Shown here: piece by piece, positions 28,201 to 38,849 of the stretch | Position numbering within the stretch: position 1 is the stretch's first letter | Layout of the letters: each line of letters opens with the position of its first letter | NCBI RefSeq assembly: GCF_002443255.2 | Contig: NW_019211454.1 | Span: 6,593,440-6,657,439, forward strand | DNA length: 64,000 nt | From: Varroa destructor | Taxonomy: Eukaryota; Arthropoda; Arachnida; Mesostigmata; Varroidae | Reading direction: 5' to 3' | Position numbers and translations under genes: made by a program | The notes under the pieces: generated by a model | Databases searched by the model: none | The model's input: the letters and a program-made list of their open reading frames with translations, nothing else | What the model was told of the DNA's origin: nothing

Positions 28201-28739
28201 CATAGGGTAATATGAATAGTGTCGAGTGACGCTCGTAGCGAGCGATTATCCTTTAAACAAGTAGAGGAGGCCAACGAATACGCTAAGACCTCAGATATAC
28301 TGACGCTAAAGAAACTGCGGCGGCGCGACGCTGACTGATCTTCAGCTTTGCGTTGGCGGTGAAGCGGAGTCAATGGGAAGCCAAATTTATGTCACACCGT
28401 TCGAGATTTGTAGATTCCAGCTTTCTTGTTCCCAAAGCTATCCCTTCTCTCTATGCTCATATACGACATAGATGATACGAGAACATCACGCTTTTGCTGG
28501 GAAGGCTGCATGGCTTCTATTGTCATAACGCTCAATAAAAAAAATAAACTATCGGCCAGTCCTAACAGATTTCAGCAAACGTCGACAAGGTGACGCATCT
28601 ACAAGCGTAGACACATGTTTTATTAGGTAGGCCATTTTTAAGCAAGAAGCTTATATCCTCATTTTTACAGCTTATAGCCAAACTAGCCGTTGTCTTGCAA
28701 AAAGCTGCGTTGAAAGTTTCTAGCTTATTCACATGTGTT
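25294..28739. other. No recognisable gene; one 13-bp tandem duplication
   Basis: Frames on both strands at 25.5-25.9 and 26.25-27.3 kb show no motif. The only distinct structure is a 13-bp direct duplication at 26487-26512, listed separately. Confidence 0.5.
26487..26512. repeat. Two tandem copies of a 13-bp unit containing TGACGTAC
   Basis: The unit TCATGACGTACGG is repeated exactly and without a gap. Each unit contains TGACGTA, close to a CREB/ATF half-palindrome, and the palindrome CGTACG. It may be a simple recent duplication or a paired binding site. Confidence 0.9.
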
Positions 28740-28820
28740 ACCGTGATAGCTTAGCGGGTGACGTATTTGCCTGATAATCTTAGGAACAAGTTGTGGTCTA
28801 CGTTCGAACCCAGGCAAAGA
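28740..28820 (+). mobile_element. tRNA-like relic, probably tRNA-derived SINE head
   Basis: TAGCTTAGCGG at 28747-28757 fits the A-box consensus, and CGTTCGAACCC at 28801-28811 fits the B box except for its first base. The spacing of 54 bases is normal. The bases flanking the B box do not pair as a T-arm, so it is not a functional tRNA. No A-tail or clear 3' end is seen. A similar A-box string occurs at 48347. Confidence 0.42.
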
Positions 28821-30350
28821 TAGACTTCGTTTCGTGTTGGAAGCCAACCAGCCGTCTGTCCAATGGAATGCCTAACGGCTCATAACACCGGACGTAACCA
28901 ATGTAATGGCGGACGTAAAGTTCAGAACACAGAGGGTCGTTTGCATGTATACCATTGTATTGAGCTTTCTATGTGGGTCACGAAAAATAGGTTTAATCAC
29001 TGAACGAGACGTTCTCTAAATCGATTGAGCGATGTTGAAGCTAGGTAGTTCACATTTGTAGGAATAGCTGCCGGGCATTTACAGATGAAATTCCGTTCAC
29101 TACTTGAACCGCTTGAGCAAGGGTTTTAGTAAATTCGTCAGTACCTCATATGTGGTTCGCATAGAAAGATTTTGATGTAGCACATATTGCCACTGGGTGA
29201 AGAGCATATCAAGAGACACATTTTGAAATGCGTGAAAAGATAAAAGAAACTTATGGAAAGGCGATTTCTTTGACGTGTGCACTATATGTAGCCTTCGGAG
29301 AAGCCAAGAAAAAACTAAAGGTCCCGCTGATCTGGACGAACGGTCGGTCAATCGATCGATGGTGAAGGTACTGCAAAAGAAATCGGAGCTGCGACCATGT
29401 AAAAGCTGTACTGTGATTCTGTGACGCTAAAAACAATCTTTATGAACTTGCTTAGGCCAAAGGTATAGGTAACAAGGAACGGATAGAGCGATCTGTGTCG
29501 CAATCGCATCGGTGTACCTTGGAGAATCGTAGGGAAAAACTTTCAACAATAATAATATATTTGTTTGAAGAAACATTTTTTATTTGCATTCGCAGAATTT
29601 TTATATTTAATTGAAGAACCTTTAGCTTGAAATTTAAGAAAGAGTCACGACATCGCTGAAATACGAACACCCCGGATAGCCATAGGTAACAACTATGAAC
29701 CACCTACTCCTGTGCAAAAATACAAATAGAAAAATAGTATTATAACAGGCTATTTTGTAATTTTGATTGTATTTCATAACTACCATATTTACTATTATAA
29801 GAACTACGTCCATGTTTGCTTACTGATCTTTTTTCAAAAGCCCGAGCTTCTAGTAGCTAGGCGTCGACGGGACCGGTATCTGTTCATGAACACCTACGGC
29901 TGTGTGCGTTTTCCCATTTACAAACGGAAATATCGTCAGCAAGTATAGGCATACCAGTAAATACACGAACAGACAAACTACGGAACCCTTTCTTCATCAC
30001 TCTACCTTATGGTGTCTGAAGTTTATTTAGTACCTATTCTATATTCGTCTTTGACGATTATCCAATGAAAGACCAAATAATGCGTATAGCTTTACATTTA
30101 CTTATTGTACCCGGAAATGCCATTTGTTGAGCGGTTTACAGGTGTCGTGCGCATTCGGAAAGAGCCGTCTCCTCACTCAACCTAATGCTAGCACTACCTT
30201 TGCAAGTCTGTCAACAAAATTGGCTTGCCGAAAGAGCATGTCGAAAAGTACCGGTCAGAATAACTATGCTTTCAATAGCCATTAAATGGTAAAATAAAGA
30301 CGTGAAACATATTGAGTAACCTCGATATAGAATACGTTTGCTAATTCCGC
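28821..30350. other. No recognisable gene
   Basis: AT-rich sequence with short minus-strand frames at 29.1-29.7 kb that lack motifs and splice support. Confidence 0.5.
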
Positions 30351-30369
30351 TATATATATATATATATAT
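30351..30369. repeat. TA microsatellite
   Basis: A short alternating TA run of about 19 bases. Confidence 0.93.
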
Positions 30370-30709
30370 GTATAACGCTAGATAAACGAACGCGCCATCG
30401 TTAGACAATAATATATTGCCCTCAGTCAACGTCGGAGAAAAGACACCACCGTAGTTTTAAGCGTTGGGTGAAGGGCAGGGCATTTCACAGCTTTCTAAAA
30501 TTGTACGTAATAATATGTGACATTTCGAGCAATGGAGCAAGTCTGTGACGCTTATTTATTCATTTATTCTGCTCCGCGTGAGGTCTCTCGTCGGCTCGTG
30601 TCGCGTCTAAGCGTTCCTCCACCTGGTTGGTACTCTTTTTGTGTTATCTTTTGAGATTCTTCCATTCATAATAAAGATAGAGAGAAAAAGTCAGCACGGA
30701 TGTAGGCCT

Positions 30710-30970
30710 ATGTTTTTGGAGCCTCTGTTAACAACAGCAAAACCCTTTTGCCTTTATCGGTTCTGGTCACTGTTGCTGCTCCTGCGACTACGGCTTTCCC
30801 AGTTGAATATTTCGAACCTCACCCTCAGGGCTTTCACAGAGCACCTCATCGACAAGCGGCCAACGGAGAGCTATCAACCGCCACGCAAAACCCTGGCCTG
30901 TTTTGGCCTATCTGGAAGAGCAGACAGTTACCCCAGCGGGACCGAGTGTAATAGGGGGAGGAGAAGTTAA
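30710..30970 (+). CDS. Possible small secreted peptide precursor
   Basis: This 86-codon frame runs from ATG. Residues 18-29 are Leu-rich and could act as a signal or signal-anchor, though Arg 26 and 28 interrupt the core. A dibasic Lys49-Arg50 and an Arg59-Lys60 pair precede a segment with two cysteines 17 residues apart: CFGLSGRADSYPSGTEC (residues 64-80). The C-terminus reads NRGRRS, where Gly followed by Arg-Arg resembles an amidation and cleavage signal. The layout resembles a peptide-hormone precursor. The start context is weak, and a second frame is open over the same bases. The ring resemblance was found by eye after the fact, so chance is a serious alternative. Confidence 0.2.
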   Translation: MFLEPLLTTAKPFCLYRFWSLLLLLRLRLSQLNISNLTLRAFTEHLIDKRPTESYQPPRKTLACFGLSGRADSYPSGTECNRGRRS

Positions 30971-33507
30971 GAATTGATGTTGGCACAAACTTTGAATGGC
31001 CCTTTATTGAGTAAAGGTCCGTGGAGCAGGACTTGCCAAGAACAGTGCTGCACAGTGCTCCATAGCGATACCTGCTACCTTCGACCTTTTGCTACTGCAA
31101 GTGCTTGTAGGTAGGAGGTTGAAGGCAGAAAAACGTCAATCCTCAAGACTTTTGATGGGCACCGGCGCGGGCTGGCGTTTCTGTGGAACATCTGTATTTT
31201 TTCAGTACCTCTTTGACTTTTCCGTTTTATTACTCTTTTTTTTTTGAACATCCATTTGATGCGGTGAGTACTGCTTACGTGACCAGGCGATATATTACGC
31301 TGTGTTAGTCTACTGTACGTTTGTTCTGTCGGAAGGTTATAAAGCGGGAATGTTCGAATGTCGAAGACAAATCATACATTGTCTATGAGATTATGTAGGA
31401 GACAGGACTGACTTATTAAAACAAAGGAGCGATGAGCATTTTGCTGACTTTTTGTGTCGATTTGTTGGAGCCCTATACATGCAGAGAGGTGTGCTGAAAC
31501 AATACTCCATATACATGTTTATGATTGGAACATGTTTTTGGCAGCATCCAGATATTTATATCGTAATTATCAATCTGCTGTTAATAAGCATTCGACGAAA
31601 TTCTCCTTCCGAAACATCGTAAAAATTCGGAATTAATTTATGTAGGGCTTTTTATAATAGTTAACTATATCAAAAGGTCTATCTGTGATGAATGATCCTT
31701 TACGTGGTTTCAATCAATTCCACGTAAGTATGTCCGTCTGAATACCTATTTAGGTCTCAGATATACAAATACTCAAATAACCACGTACATACGTATGCAT
31801 ATCATCAAAAAGGGTGACGTCTAGATAATTTCCCATTATTGCACACACATGCACCGTATTTGTACCAGGCAAATGATCCGATACTGCAGCAGTGAAGTCG
31901 TGTACTACCCGATCGTGTTGTCTGTGCCTATCCACGCGCACGTGCTTCGTGAGACTTTTTTTTCCAAAGAAATCGCTTTCTCATCGCTACATACGTTACC
32001 GTTTCAGCGTCCTTCTCTTAATGTGCCATTTTCGCCGCTCGTCTGTTTTCTGGGTAGCGACGAGCTGTGTTTTTTAGTTGTAGGTCAACTCCAACTGTAA
32101 AGTCGCGATGTGGTCGATTATAAATATCTAGCCAATTCGTCTACTCCTTTTAACGATGCAATGGTGAACGAAGCCTATTGCTGTCCTATGTCCACCTAGA
32201 GTGTTTCTGTGGCCTGTTATTGGTTTTTCTTGACAATGTGCTTCTAGGACGCAACGCACCGAAGCACACCATCGGGTTTACCCGCCATCGGTTATTGGCC
32301 TGCTACAAGCAGATCTGCGTCTCGACAATTCAAAGTCGATTACCGAATAACTAAAAACAATTTTGACAAAGCCCTTTTGACTAGTGGCCGATCACGGGTC
32401 AACTCTGCTAGCGGTAAAGGTCTGTTTCCGGTTTCCTCTACTTATCTACGCATTTCCCTCTCTCTTTCTCGCTTTCTCTCCCTATCTGACTCGCTAAAAT
32501 GTGGTGGCTGCTGGCAGATGTACTTTATTCTTTAGAGGAAGCGGGATTCACGATTTGAAAGAGAAGGTCTACTTTGTCCGCTCTTTCCAACCCGCCAGTT
32601 CGTCCTTGAGCATTTTAGCCGAGTTTCGTGTGCGCAAATATTTCGTGCAGCAGCAGTCTGATGGTAACTCCAGGAACGAAGACTGAACGACGGCTTTATT
32701 TCTGCCACTACAACGACGAGTTCTGCGGTGAGAGCTGAACGGCTAAACCTATTGCGTGGATAACAATTCGGAATAGTTTCTTTTTCTACCTTTGTCTCTT
32801 TCGTCCTGCCCTCGTCGTCTATGGCGCATCGACCACGAGGCGTTTCCGCCCATAAACTAGTATTTAAAGCCGCTGTCTAGAAGTGGTGCACGATCGGCCG
32901 CTGAGACCACTGCTACTGCTACTATGTGACTGGTATCGTTAGACTCACAGGGGTCACGCGGCATCCTAACCTTTGTTCCACCTGCCGCTAGGGATCACGG
33001 GAAGAGACAACGGTTATAACAAACCGTATGACCTGCCGCTACATCCTATGAATGGGCCAAAGACCACTAGCAGATCGTTATTGTTGCTTCATAAGATCTC
33101 TACGTCGTAGGTCAACTCCGTGCAACGTAGCACGTGTTACTTAGCTTTAGGAAATTCATAATTGCTTTATGCAGCTGGTTTCTTTTTATACATTTATGTA
33201 TGGGTCCATTGGTGCTTGATATAAGTTAATAAAGTGTAATTTTACGAATCGGACCAATTCGACCTAAACTATCATGGTAAAGCCATACGACTTCACCTAA
33301 TCCTTCTTTTTTACCGAGGCACGTACTGTATCAACGAAGCTTGAAAGATGTATTTGTGAAACCGATGTCGGAATAGATATCTGAATTCTTTGTGCCATCT
33401 TTCACATATATCAGACTATGTACTGAGAGTGCATTTGTACTATTTTTTAAATACTTGATAATTGTACTATTATATTAGCGAGTCAATAGAGTTAGGCATT
33501 ACATCTT
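30971..33507. other. No recognisable gene
   Basis: The sequence is mixed, with GC-richer parts at 31.0-31.2 and 32.4-33.0 kb. Frames at 31.75-32.1 and 32.5-32.7 kb have no motif. Two copies of a GTAGGTCAACTCC string lie at 32080 and 33107. Confidence 0.5.
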
Positions 33508-33729
33508 TTATATCAAAATCTCGCTGTTCATAATATAAGTAATAACTTCTTCTAATCGTTTCATTTCTATTATAAATTTTCTATCATTTCCAATTTCTGC
33601 AAAGTTGTACAGTGTACACATGTTCTTCAATCGTGGGGTTGATTTCGCTATGACAATTTGCTTTTGTAGCATAAAGGGCAGACGAAGTGATTCAAACCCC
33701 ACTTCTTCCATATCTTCGTCCAGGATCAT
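33508..33729 (-). pseudogene. Unrecognised minus-strand protein fragment
   Basis: This 73-codon ATG frame is rich in Glu, Lys, Ile and Met, with a mixed composition unlike simple AT-rich noise. It starts MILDEDMEEVGFESLRLPFM and ends with a helix-like segment (MKRLEEVITYIMNSEILI). The frame continues upstream past one TAG into another charged stretch, so it may be the end of a decayed longer frame. It lies at the low-coordinate end of a group of minus-strand fragments reaching to 36.3 kb. No family is recognised. Confidence 0.2.
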
Positions 33730-34514
33730 ATGTTCCTACCTTAATTTGCTGGTTCGGGATTTCACCTCAGACGGATTTCAATTTAGGATACCCTCTATAG
33801 TTCGTAAGTATTATTGATGGGCTGCTTTCTCGTTCATATGCCCACTTCTCTTGGCCCCGAGGTCCCACCAGCTCATTCCTGGTATTTCGACACAAACGGC
33901 AGTTAAACACAACTGACCCGATTTACTCGATTCAGGCCTTTTTGCCAATTAACCATGAGATTTGCATTCTTCCGGAGAAATCATTCCTGGAGTAGCTTTT
34001 ATTGTTTGAATAATCCCGTTCCAAAAAAATCAAATGTGTTTGCAGACTAGTAAATCCTACGACATTTCCAAAGTTTCCAGGATCTTTAAATCACACGTCG
34101 GATTTTTGTCACCTTATTTACCATCGTGCAAATATTGAACGTCACGATTGTTTGACATTTGTGCCTTACGTCCAGATCAATCGATTAAATAAAAAACAAA
34201 CAGCCATTTTTATAGTAACCTCAGTTTTATCATTTAGAAGTTTATAAACATTCCAAGAATGTTTATTAGAATACTCCAACAACTTGCGATTTTATGTTGT
34301 TCATGACATACTTAGCTGTGAGTTTTGGCAAGCTTAGTTTCTATTTTCAATACAAGTAAACATAGCTATAGTCTATCGCCACTATGTTGCTAACCTATCT
34401 GTTGTAGAAATTTGGGATACAAGAATCACCAGTTTGGTCTTCATGTTGAAATGATAACGTCGTATGGCAACATAGTTTTCCTATTAACAAGGTGAAATTT
34501 TAAAAAGGTTACCT

Positions 34515-34612
34515 GTGGAAACAATGTCTGGCGAGTATTTTTACCATTGTCATTCTTACGGTACGTCGTCAAACGCGGTCGTCCAATAGCCATGTTCATT
34601 AATTTTGACTGC
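34515..34612 (-). CDS. Possible exon, minus strand
   Basis: Read on the minus strand, this block lies between an acceptor-like AAGCAG and a strong donor CACAG|GTAACC. The open frame is basic, and its middle reads AIGRPRLTTYRKNDNGKNTR. It may belong to the same decayed gene or element as its neighbours. No motif is recognised, and the exon call rests on the splice strings only. Confidence 0.15.
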
Positions 34613-34894
34613 TTAATGTGAATTTTTTCCAACTATGCCGAATCGATGCATCAAAATTCAGAAAGCTCTATTAAATATCAACTAGTAGAGAAGACATTAG
34701 ACAAATAATCGGGCACTATAAGCTCTTGCGGCCGTACATTTGCATTAGGATAATGTCTCACTAATATGACCATCTCCCATTACCGTAGAAAATGCATTTT
34801 TCATCGTCAAGCCACTGTTCGGTGCCACACTGGCTCGCTGCTATAAAATGCGACCAGGAAAATGCCAGCATTTCTACGTCTTTGCTTTTGATCC

Positions 34895-35062
34895 TCATCC
34901 TGGTCGTATGATGCCCAATTCTTTTATCTTATTAATTAGACCAAGGTGAACATGTACCATACTTTTATACACCCCAGCCCTGAATGCAGGCATCGATGCA
35001 CCTGTGTCGACTTCTACTACAGCCATCGACCTTTTATTTATACGGTTTCCTGCAAGGTTCAT
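34895..35062 (-). pseudogene. Possible decayed retroelement pol fragment
   Basis: This 55-codon frame contains VVEVDTGASMPAF (residues 15-27). DTGAS is the active-site signature of retroviral-type aspartic proteases, and the hydrophobic residues before it fit the family. About 25 residues later comes INKIKELGIIRPG, similar to the start of the reverse transcriptase domain in Ty3-type elements. In intact elements these two signatures lie much further apart, so this would be an internally deleted relic. I find no YxDD box, integrase zinc motif or LTRs. A chance match cannot be excluded. Confidence 0.25.
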
Positions 35063-35409
35063 TCAAAAATTCTTTCCCGCCATTTTTTGAACTGACGAAT
35101 CACGATATTTCGATTTGTAAAACCTTCGCCGAACACAAGCTTTACATAGTAAGCTACCTCTGACGCTTTGTTTCCAACAGAAAGCTAATACTCGTGTACT
35201 AGTTGGACTTCGATTACTTCGCCGGCTAAAAACTGAGTAACGATATCCGGATAAGCAGTCTCAGCTTTTGAAAAGTACAAATCTGTTTCGAAAACAATAC
35301 CGTAAAATGTCCCACCGTTATGAAGGGGCGTCATCTTAATACATGAGATTGATTGAGATTGATGATCACGTCTCGAGCTGAACAATTTGATATAAGGAAA
35401 CGCTATCAA
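35059..35409 (-). pseudogene. Unrecognised minus-strand frame with one internal TAG
   Basis: One frame is open from about 35409 down to a TGA at 35059-35061, broken only by a TAG at 35185-35187. The first part includes GGTFYGIVFETDLYF and AYPDIVTQFLAGEVIEVQLVHEY. The second includes NKASEVAYYVKLVFGEGF and ends in a basic segment, QFKKWRERIFE. The second part faintly resembles the N-terminal helix-turn-helix of mariner-type transposases, but this is weak. It lies directly upstream of the DTGAS fragment on the same strand. Confidence 0.2.
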
Positions 35410-36106
35410 AGGCCATCTTTAAGAACGAATTAATGAGTCCACCTTTGCTCTCTGTTATTAGATATCACGAAAATATGAGAAGCGGAAAAAGAAATGATTC
35501 ATTTTATGGATGAAATGTATTGTTCCTCTACCAAACGTAAGATGCTTCCGAAGAGCATGATGAGGTGCAACAGCGAGACTCTCAGTATGTTTCGATATTT
35601 TCCCAGTTTCGGCACAGTGTTTATTGTATCAAGGAAATCTGGAAGGGTTCATACAGATACCTCCAACAAGCGTATTCCAGATATGGTTACTATTGGCGTT
35701 AACAATTAATCACATGGTAATGTTTACATCAAACGGTGCTCCTTGCTAAGGAACGCATGCCCAGATTTAAAATTTAAAAAAACCCCGTGAACAGGCGTAA
35801 TTAAACGGCAAATGAATCTCAGAGTCAAGTAGTCGACTCATAGTGACATCTATAGTTTCGGACCAACCTAGAGACGCTGCGTAATTTTCGATAATGATTG
35901 TCTATCAAGATGTTGATATGAATAGCAGGAAAAAAAACTTACATCTGAATAGTGCCCTAGCTAAATATTTTAAAAATTATCTATTATTTAAAGAATAGTA
36001 CAATTTGAAGCATTTGATAGTTCGGACTTTTCTAAATCAGAGTGAAATGTTGCCGTTGGAAATCAGACATTGTTTCGTCGATCAAAGACGACTCTAATAG
36101 TTTCTG

Positions 36107-36289
36107 TTATTTTTTCAGTAAACCATGAACACCATCGTAGCTTTTGCACTGATCTACCGTCAAGGTATTAACGTACTGAATAATTTCACTTAGAGCATTC
36201 GTTGCTCCTGATCTCGATCTAAAGAACCTCGCCATTTTAGACCATCGTATTGTGGCATTGACAGCAATCAACGCTTGAAGCACCACCAT
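36107..36289 (-). CDS. Unrecognised minus-strand frame
   Basis: This 60-codon ATG frame on the minus strand is preceded by an acceptor-like CCAACTCAG just before the ATG. The product has an Arg-rich segment (KMARFFRSRSGATNALSEII) and a polar C-terminus. It is the highest-coordinate member of the minus-strand fragment group. No motif is recognised. Confidence 0.13.
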   Translation of the reverse strand: MVVLQALIAVNATIRWSKMARFFRSRSGATNALSEIIQYVNTLTVDQCKSYDGVHGLLKK

Positions 36290-36721
36290 CTGAGTTGGTT
36301 TTAAAGACGCTAGGGTTTACAATAATCAAGTACTATGTTCGAACTATCCGTTGTGCTTCGTTCGGAGCCTAAAAGGTCCCAGCATTATAGTAGTGCAGCC
36401 TGTTCCAATCTAACATTTCGACTAGCGCTAGTATTCCATGATCGAGCTATTTCCTAGAATCATTTTGCCTTAACTTGCTAACGGCAACGAAAACGTATAT
36501 AGATGTAGGTGAGGAAGAGCTAGAACGCACCAGGAGTCTTCCCATTATAACGCTAATAGAAGCTAATTCTATAACTATAGTTTCAATATAGCCTGTTATA
36601 GTCTAAATTATGACGAAATCCACCGAGTTCGGAGGGCGTCCCGGCCCAGAATGGCGTCGGCAAGTAGGCCTATTGGCATTAAGATTCTAGTGAATCATTT
36701 CTTGCCTACAAATACACGCAC

Positions 36722-36744
36722 TCACGCACCCTCTCGGTGCGTGA
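36722..36744. repeat. Hairpin, 9-bp perfect stem, 5-nt loop
   Basis: TCACGCACC (36722-36730) is the exact reverse complement of GGTGCGTGA (36736-36744), with loop CTCTC. The stem is GC-rich, which stands out in this AT-rich stretch, and it would be a stable small stem-loop in RNA or single-stranded DNA. It is shorter than a microRNA precursor. Confidence 0.9.
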
Positions 36745-38390
36745 ATATCCTTAGTATCGCTGTAAAGGTACCGAGCAATTATGGAGATGAAAAGAAGTGA
36801 TCGGTCAACGAGTAGCCGAATACGTATTTGTGAAATATGGCGTATCGGCCTAATTCGTTCGGTCTCGTCATTGCCTTGATATCTGCATTGTTATAACGCT
36901 AAATATCAGCTATGATCACAATGTATGGCCTACCTCCGTTAAGCACTGGCATGATAAAGATCATTTCAGTAACCCGTTGAGTCATCAGCTAGCATTGTTA
37001 GTTATAACATTTTGATTGGTAACACTATATTATGCTCGGATATAAGGCGTTTACGCTAGGCAAAGCTCTTGTCCGCTAGGACTCAATCAACAAGGCCCAA
37101 ATCAGCTATATATATTTCGATATAAATGCTTAAATATAACAACACCACCACCAGAATGCATTGTCAAGCATGAAGCAATTCGTTTAAGCTATGCATTATC
37201 TACCTGAGTAACAACAGATGTCAGAATTAACAACAACAGAAAACTGACAATGCATACGAATTGTAGGTACACTCAATTCATAATCTCTCTCCCTCCCTCT
37301 CTCTAACAGCGGAGCCTAAGCGACAAACCTGTTTGTCCTTCAGTGTGCGCTGATCACGCAACTATAAACACCACTGACCTTCAAACGAAGTGAAAGATAT
37401 ATCAATTGAACTTTTTGTTTTTACACTTTCTGAATTAAACATAGTCTGGCGTTCGCGTTATGCCCTGCCTGCTGTATATTTAATGGCTTGTTAAGTGAAA
37501 TCAGCTTATACGTATTAGCTTAGCGTGCAGGCCCATAAGAGGTTTCCGATAGAGAGCCATAAGAGGGCTGTAGATGATGTCATAAACTTACTTAGCGACT
37601 ATATTTAATCGTTTTATATTATCGCCATCAACGTACTGTTTTGACCACCTTTTATGTCATATTACAACAGATGATAATGCAACTAAGCGTTACTTCAAAT
37701 ATTCAAATCTTCGTACGCATCCAAACTGATTTAAGCTTTATAGCATTCCCATATAAAACTCTCTTTGTCTCGCGCAGCTTTATGTTTTGGTCCACGGCCG
37801 AAGGTCGTCCATGCAAAGACAACCGTCTGTTTGCAACTAATTCCTCACGGAGATAACGTTGAACCCATTTTTTAGGTATAAGTTAACTACAGAGCCCGAT
37901 GAAATATATAACTGTTCGTTCGAAGGTCATATCAAAAATTGCCAGACCTAACAGATGAGCATCGAATTAGATGCTTGTATTTAATATGGTTCTGACGGCC
38001 GGTTAGTTCCTATTGCTAACAAGTAACTTCGGAGCGAGTGGTCGAGGTCAGCCTACGTCCAACCGTGTATTCGTTCAGCCATCCGAATGCGCCTAAAACA
38101 CAACGATGCCTGTAGAATATGTTCCTGCTTATGTGGGCGTAAATGTCTTTCGATGTATAATAAAGATACAATGAAGACTAATAATAAATACAAGACAAGC
38201 TATTCGATTTTTAGGCTTCAGAACGGCTGGCTATAGTAAAAATCAGTGTTCTCCTAAGATAAACCTAGCTTGCCTACGCAGACGAAGCCTAGCAGCACCC
38301 GCCCCAGCCAATAACTCTACTTGGCTTTGATAAAGCCCTCAATCGTGGCACTTCTTTATTCTGTGCCACTGCCATTCTACTGCCACTATT
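36745..38390. other. No recognisable gene
   Basis: AT-rich sequence with a CT-rich tract at 37.29 kb. There are no supported exons. Confidence 0.5.
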
Positions 38391-38549
38391 ATGGATACGC
38401 ATCGGTATAAGTGTGGCATCGACGCCACGTCATCGAAAAATGCCCGTTACGAATTCTGTCTTTCTATGGCTACCAAGCCGCCAGAAGTTGTACGCATGAC
38501 CTTGGCTATCGTATGTGTCGCCGTTGTTGCTATCGGTCACGTTTATTAA
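38391..38549 (+). CDS. Possible 52-residue membrane micropeptide
   Basis: The ATG has a good animal initiation context, with A at -3 and G at +4. The frame runs to TAA. Residues 1-35 are polar and partly basic. Residues 36-49 (MTLAIVCVAVVAIG) form a hydrophobic segment, followed by HVY at the end, so the product would be a single-pass, tail-anchored type. GC at third codon positions looks higher than the surroundings. A second frame in the same region is open up to a GTAAGT donor at 38560, so the bases could instead be part of an exon. No family is recognised. Confidence 0.2.
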   Translation: MDTHRYKCGIDATSSKNARYEFCLSMATKPPEVVRMTLAIVCVAVVAIGHVY

Positions 38550-38638
38550 CGCTGTCGGCGTAAGTGATGTCGTCGAGGTAGAGGAATTAAATGTGTTTCG
38601 GAAGTTCAGGATCAGTTAAAATATCAGCCTGTCCTCAG

Positions 38639-38737
38639 GGGAGACGAGGAGGGTCGTTGTGGAAAACACTGCTTCTTCCGAGGCCCCAACTCTCGCTTCG
38701 AGCCTTCCGACCTTCGTGTCGTTTATCCACGATTTAC
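38639..38737 (+). CDS. Possible 99-nt internal exon
   Basis: A good acceptor (CTGTCCTCAG) ends at 38638 and a strong donor (GTAAGTGG) starts at 38738. The 99-nt block keeps the frame if skipped or included (phase 1-1). Its frame is open and includes ETRRVVVENTASSEAPTLA followed by SSLPTFVSFIHDL. The same frame stays open for some 35 codons after the donor. GC is higher than background. No family is recognised. It lies about 90 bases after the possible micropeptide frame and may be part of the same transcript. Confidence 0.25.
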
Positions 38738-38849
38738 GTAAGTGGACTAGCTGGGTGGTTGGTTCGATAATCGTTAGCTCTGATAGATTAATCGATCTGA
38801 GTTGGCAGAAGATGGATGAGTTGGTTAAAAAGACGATAGGATTGTGAAA

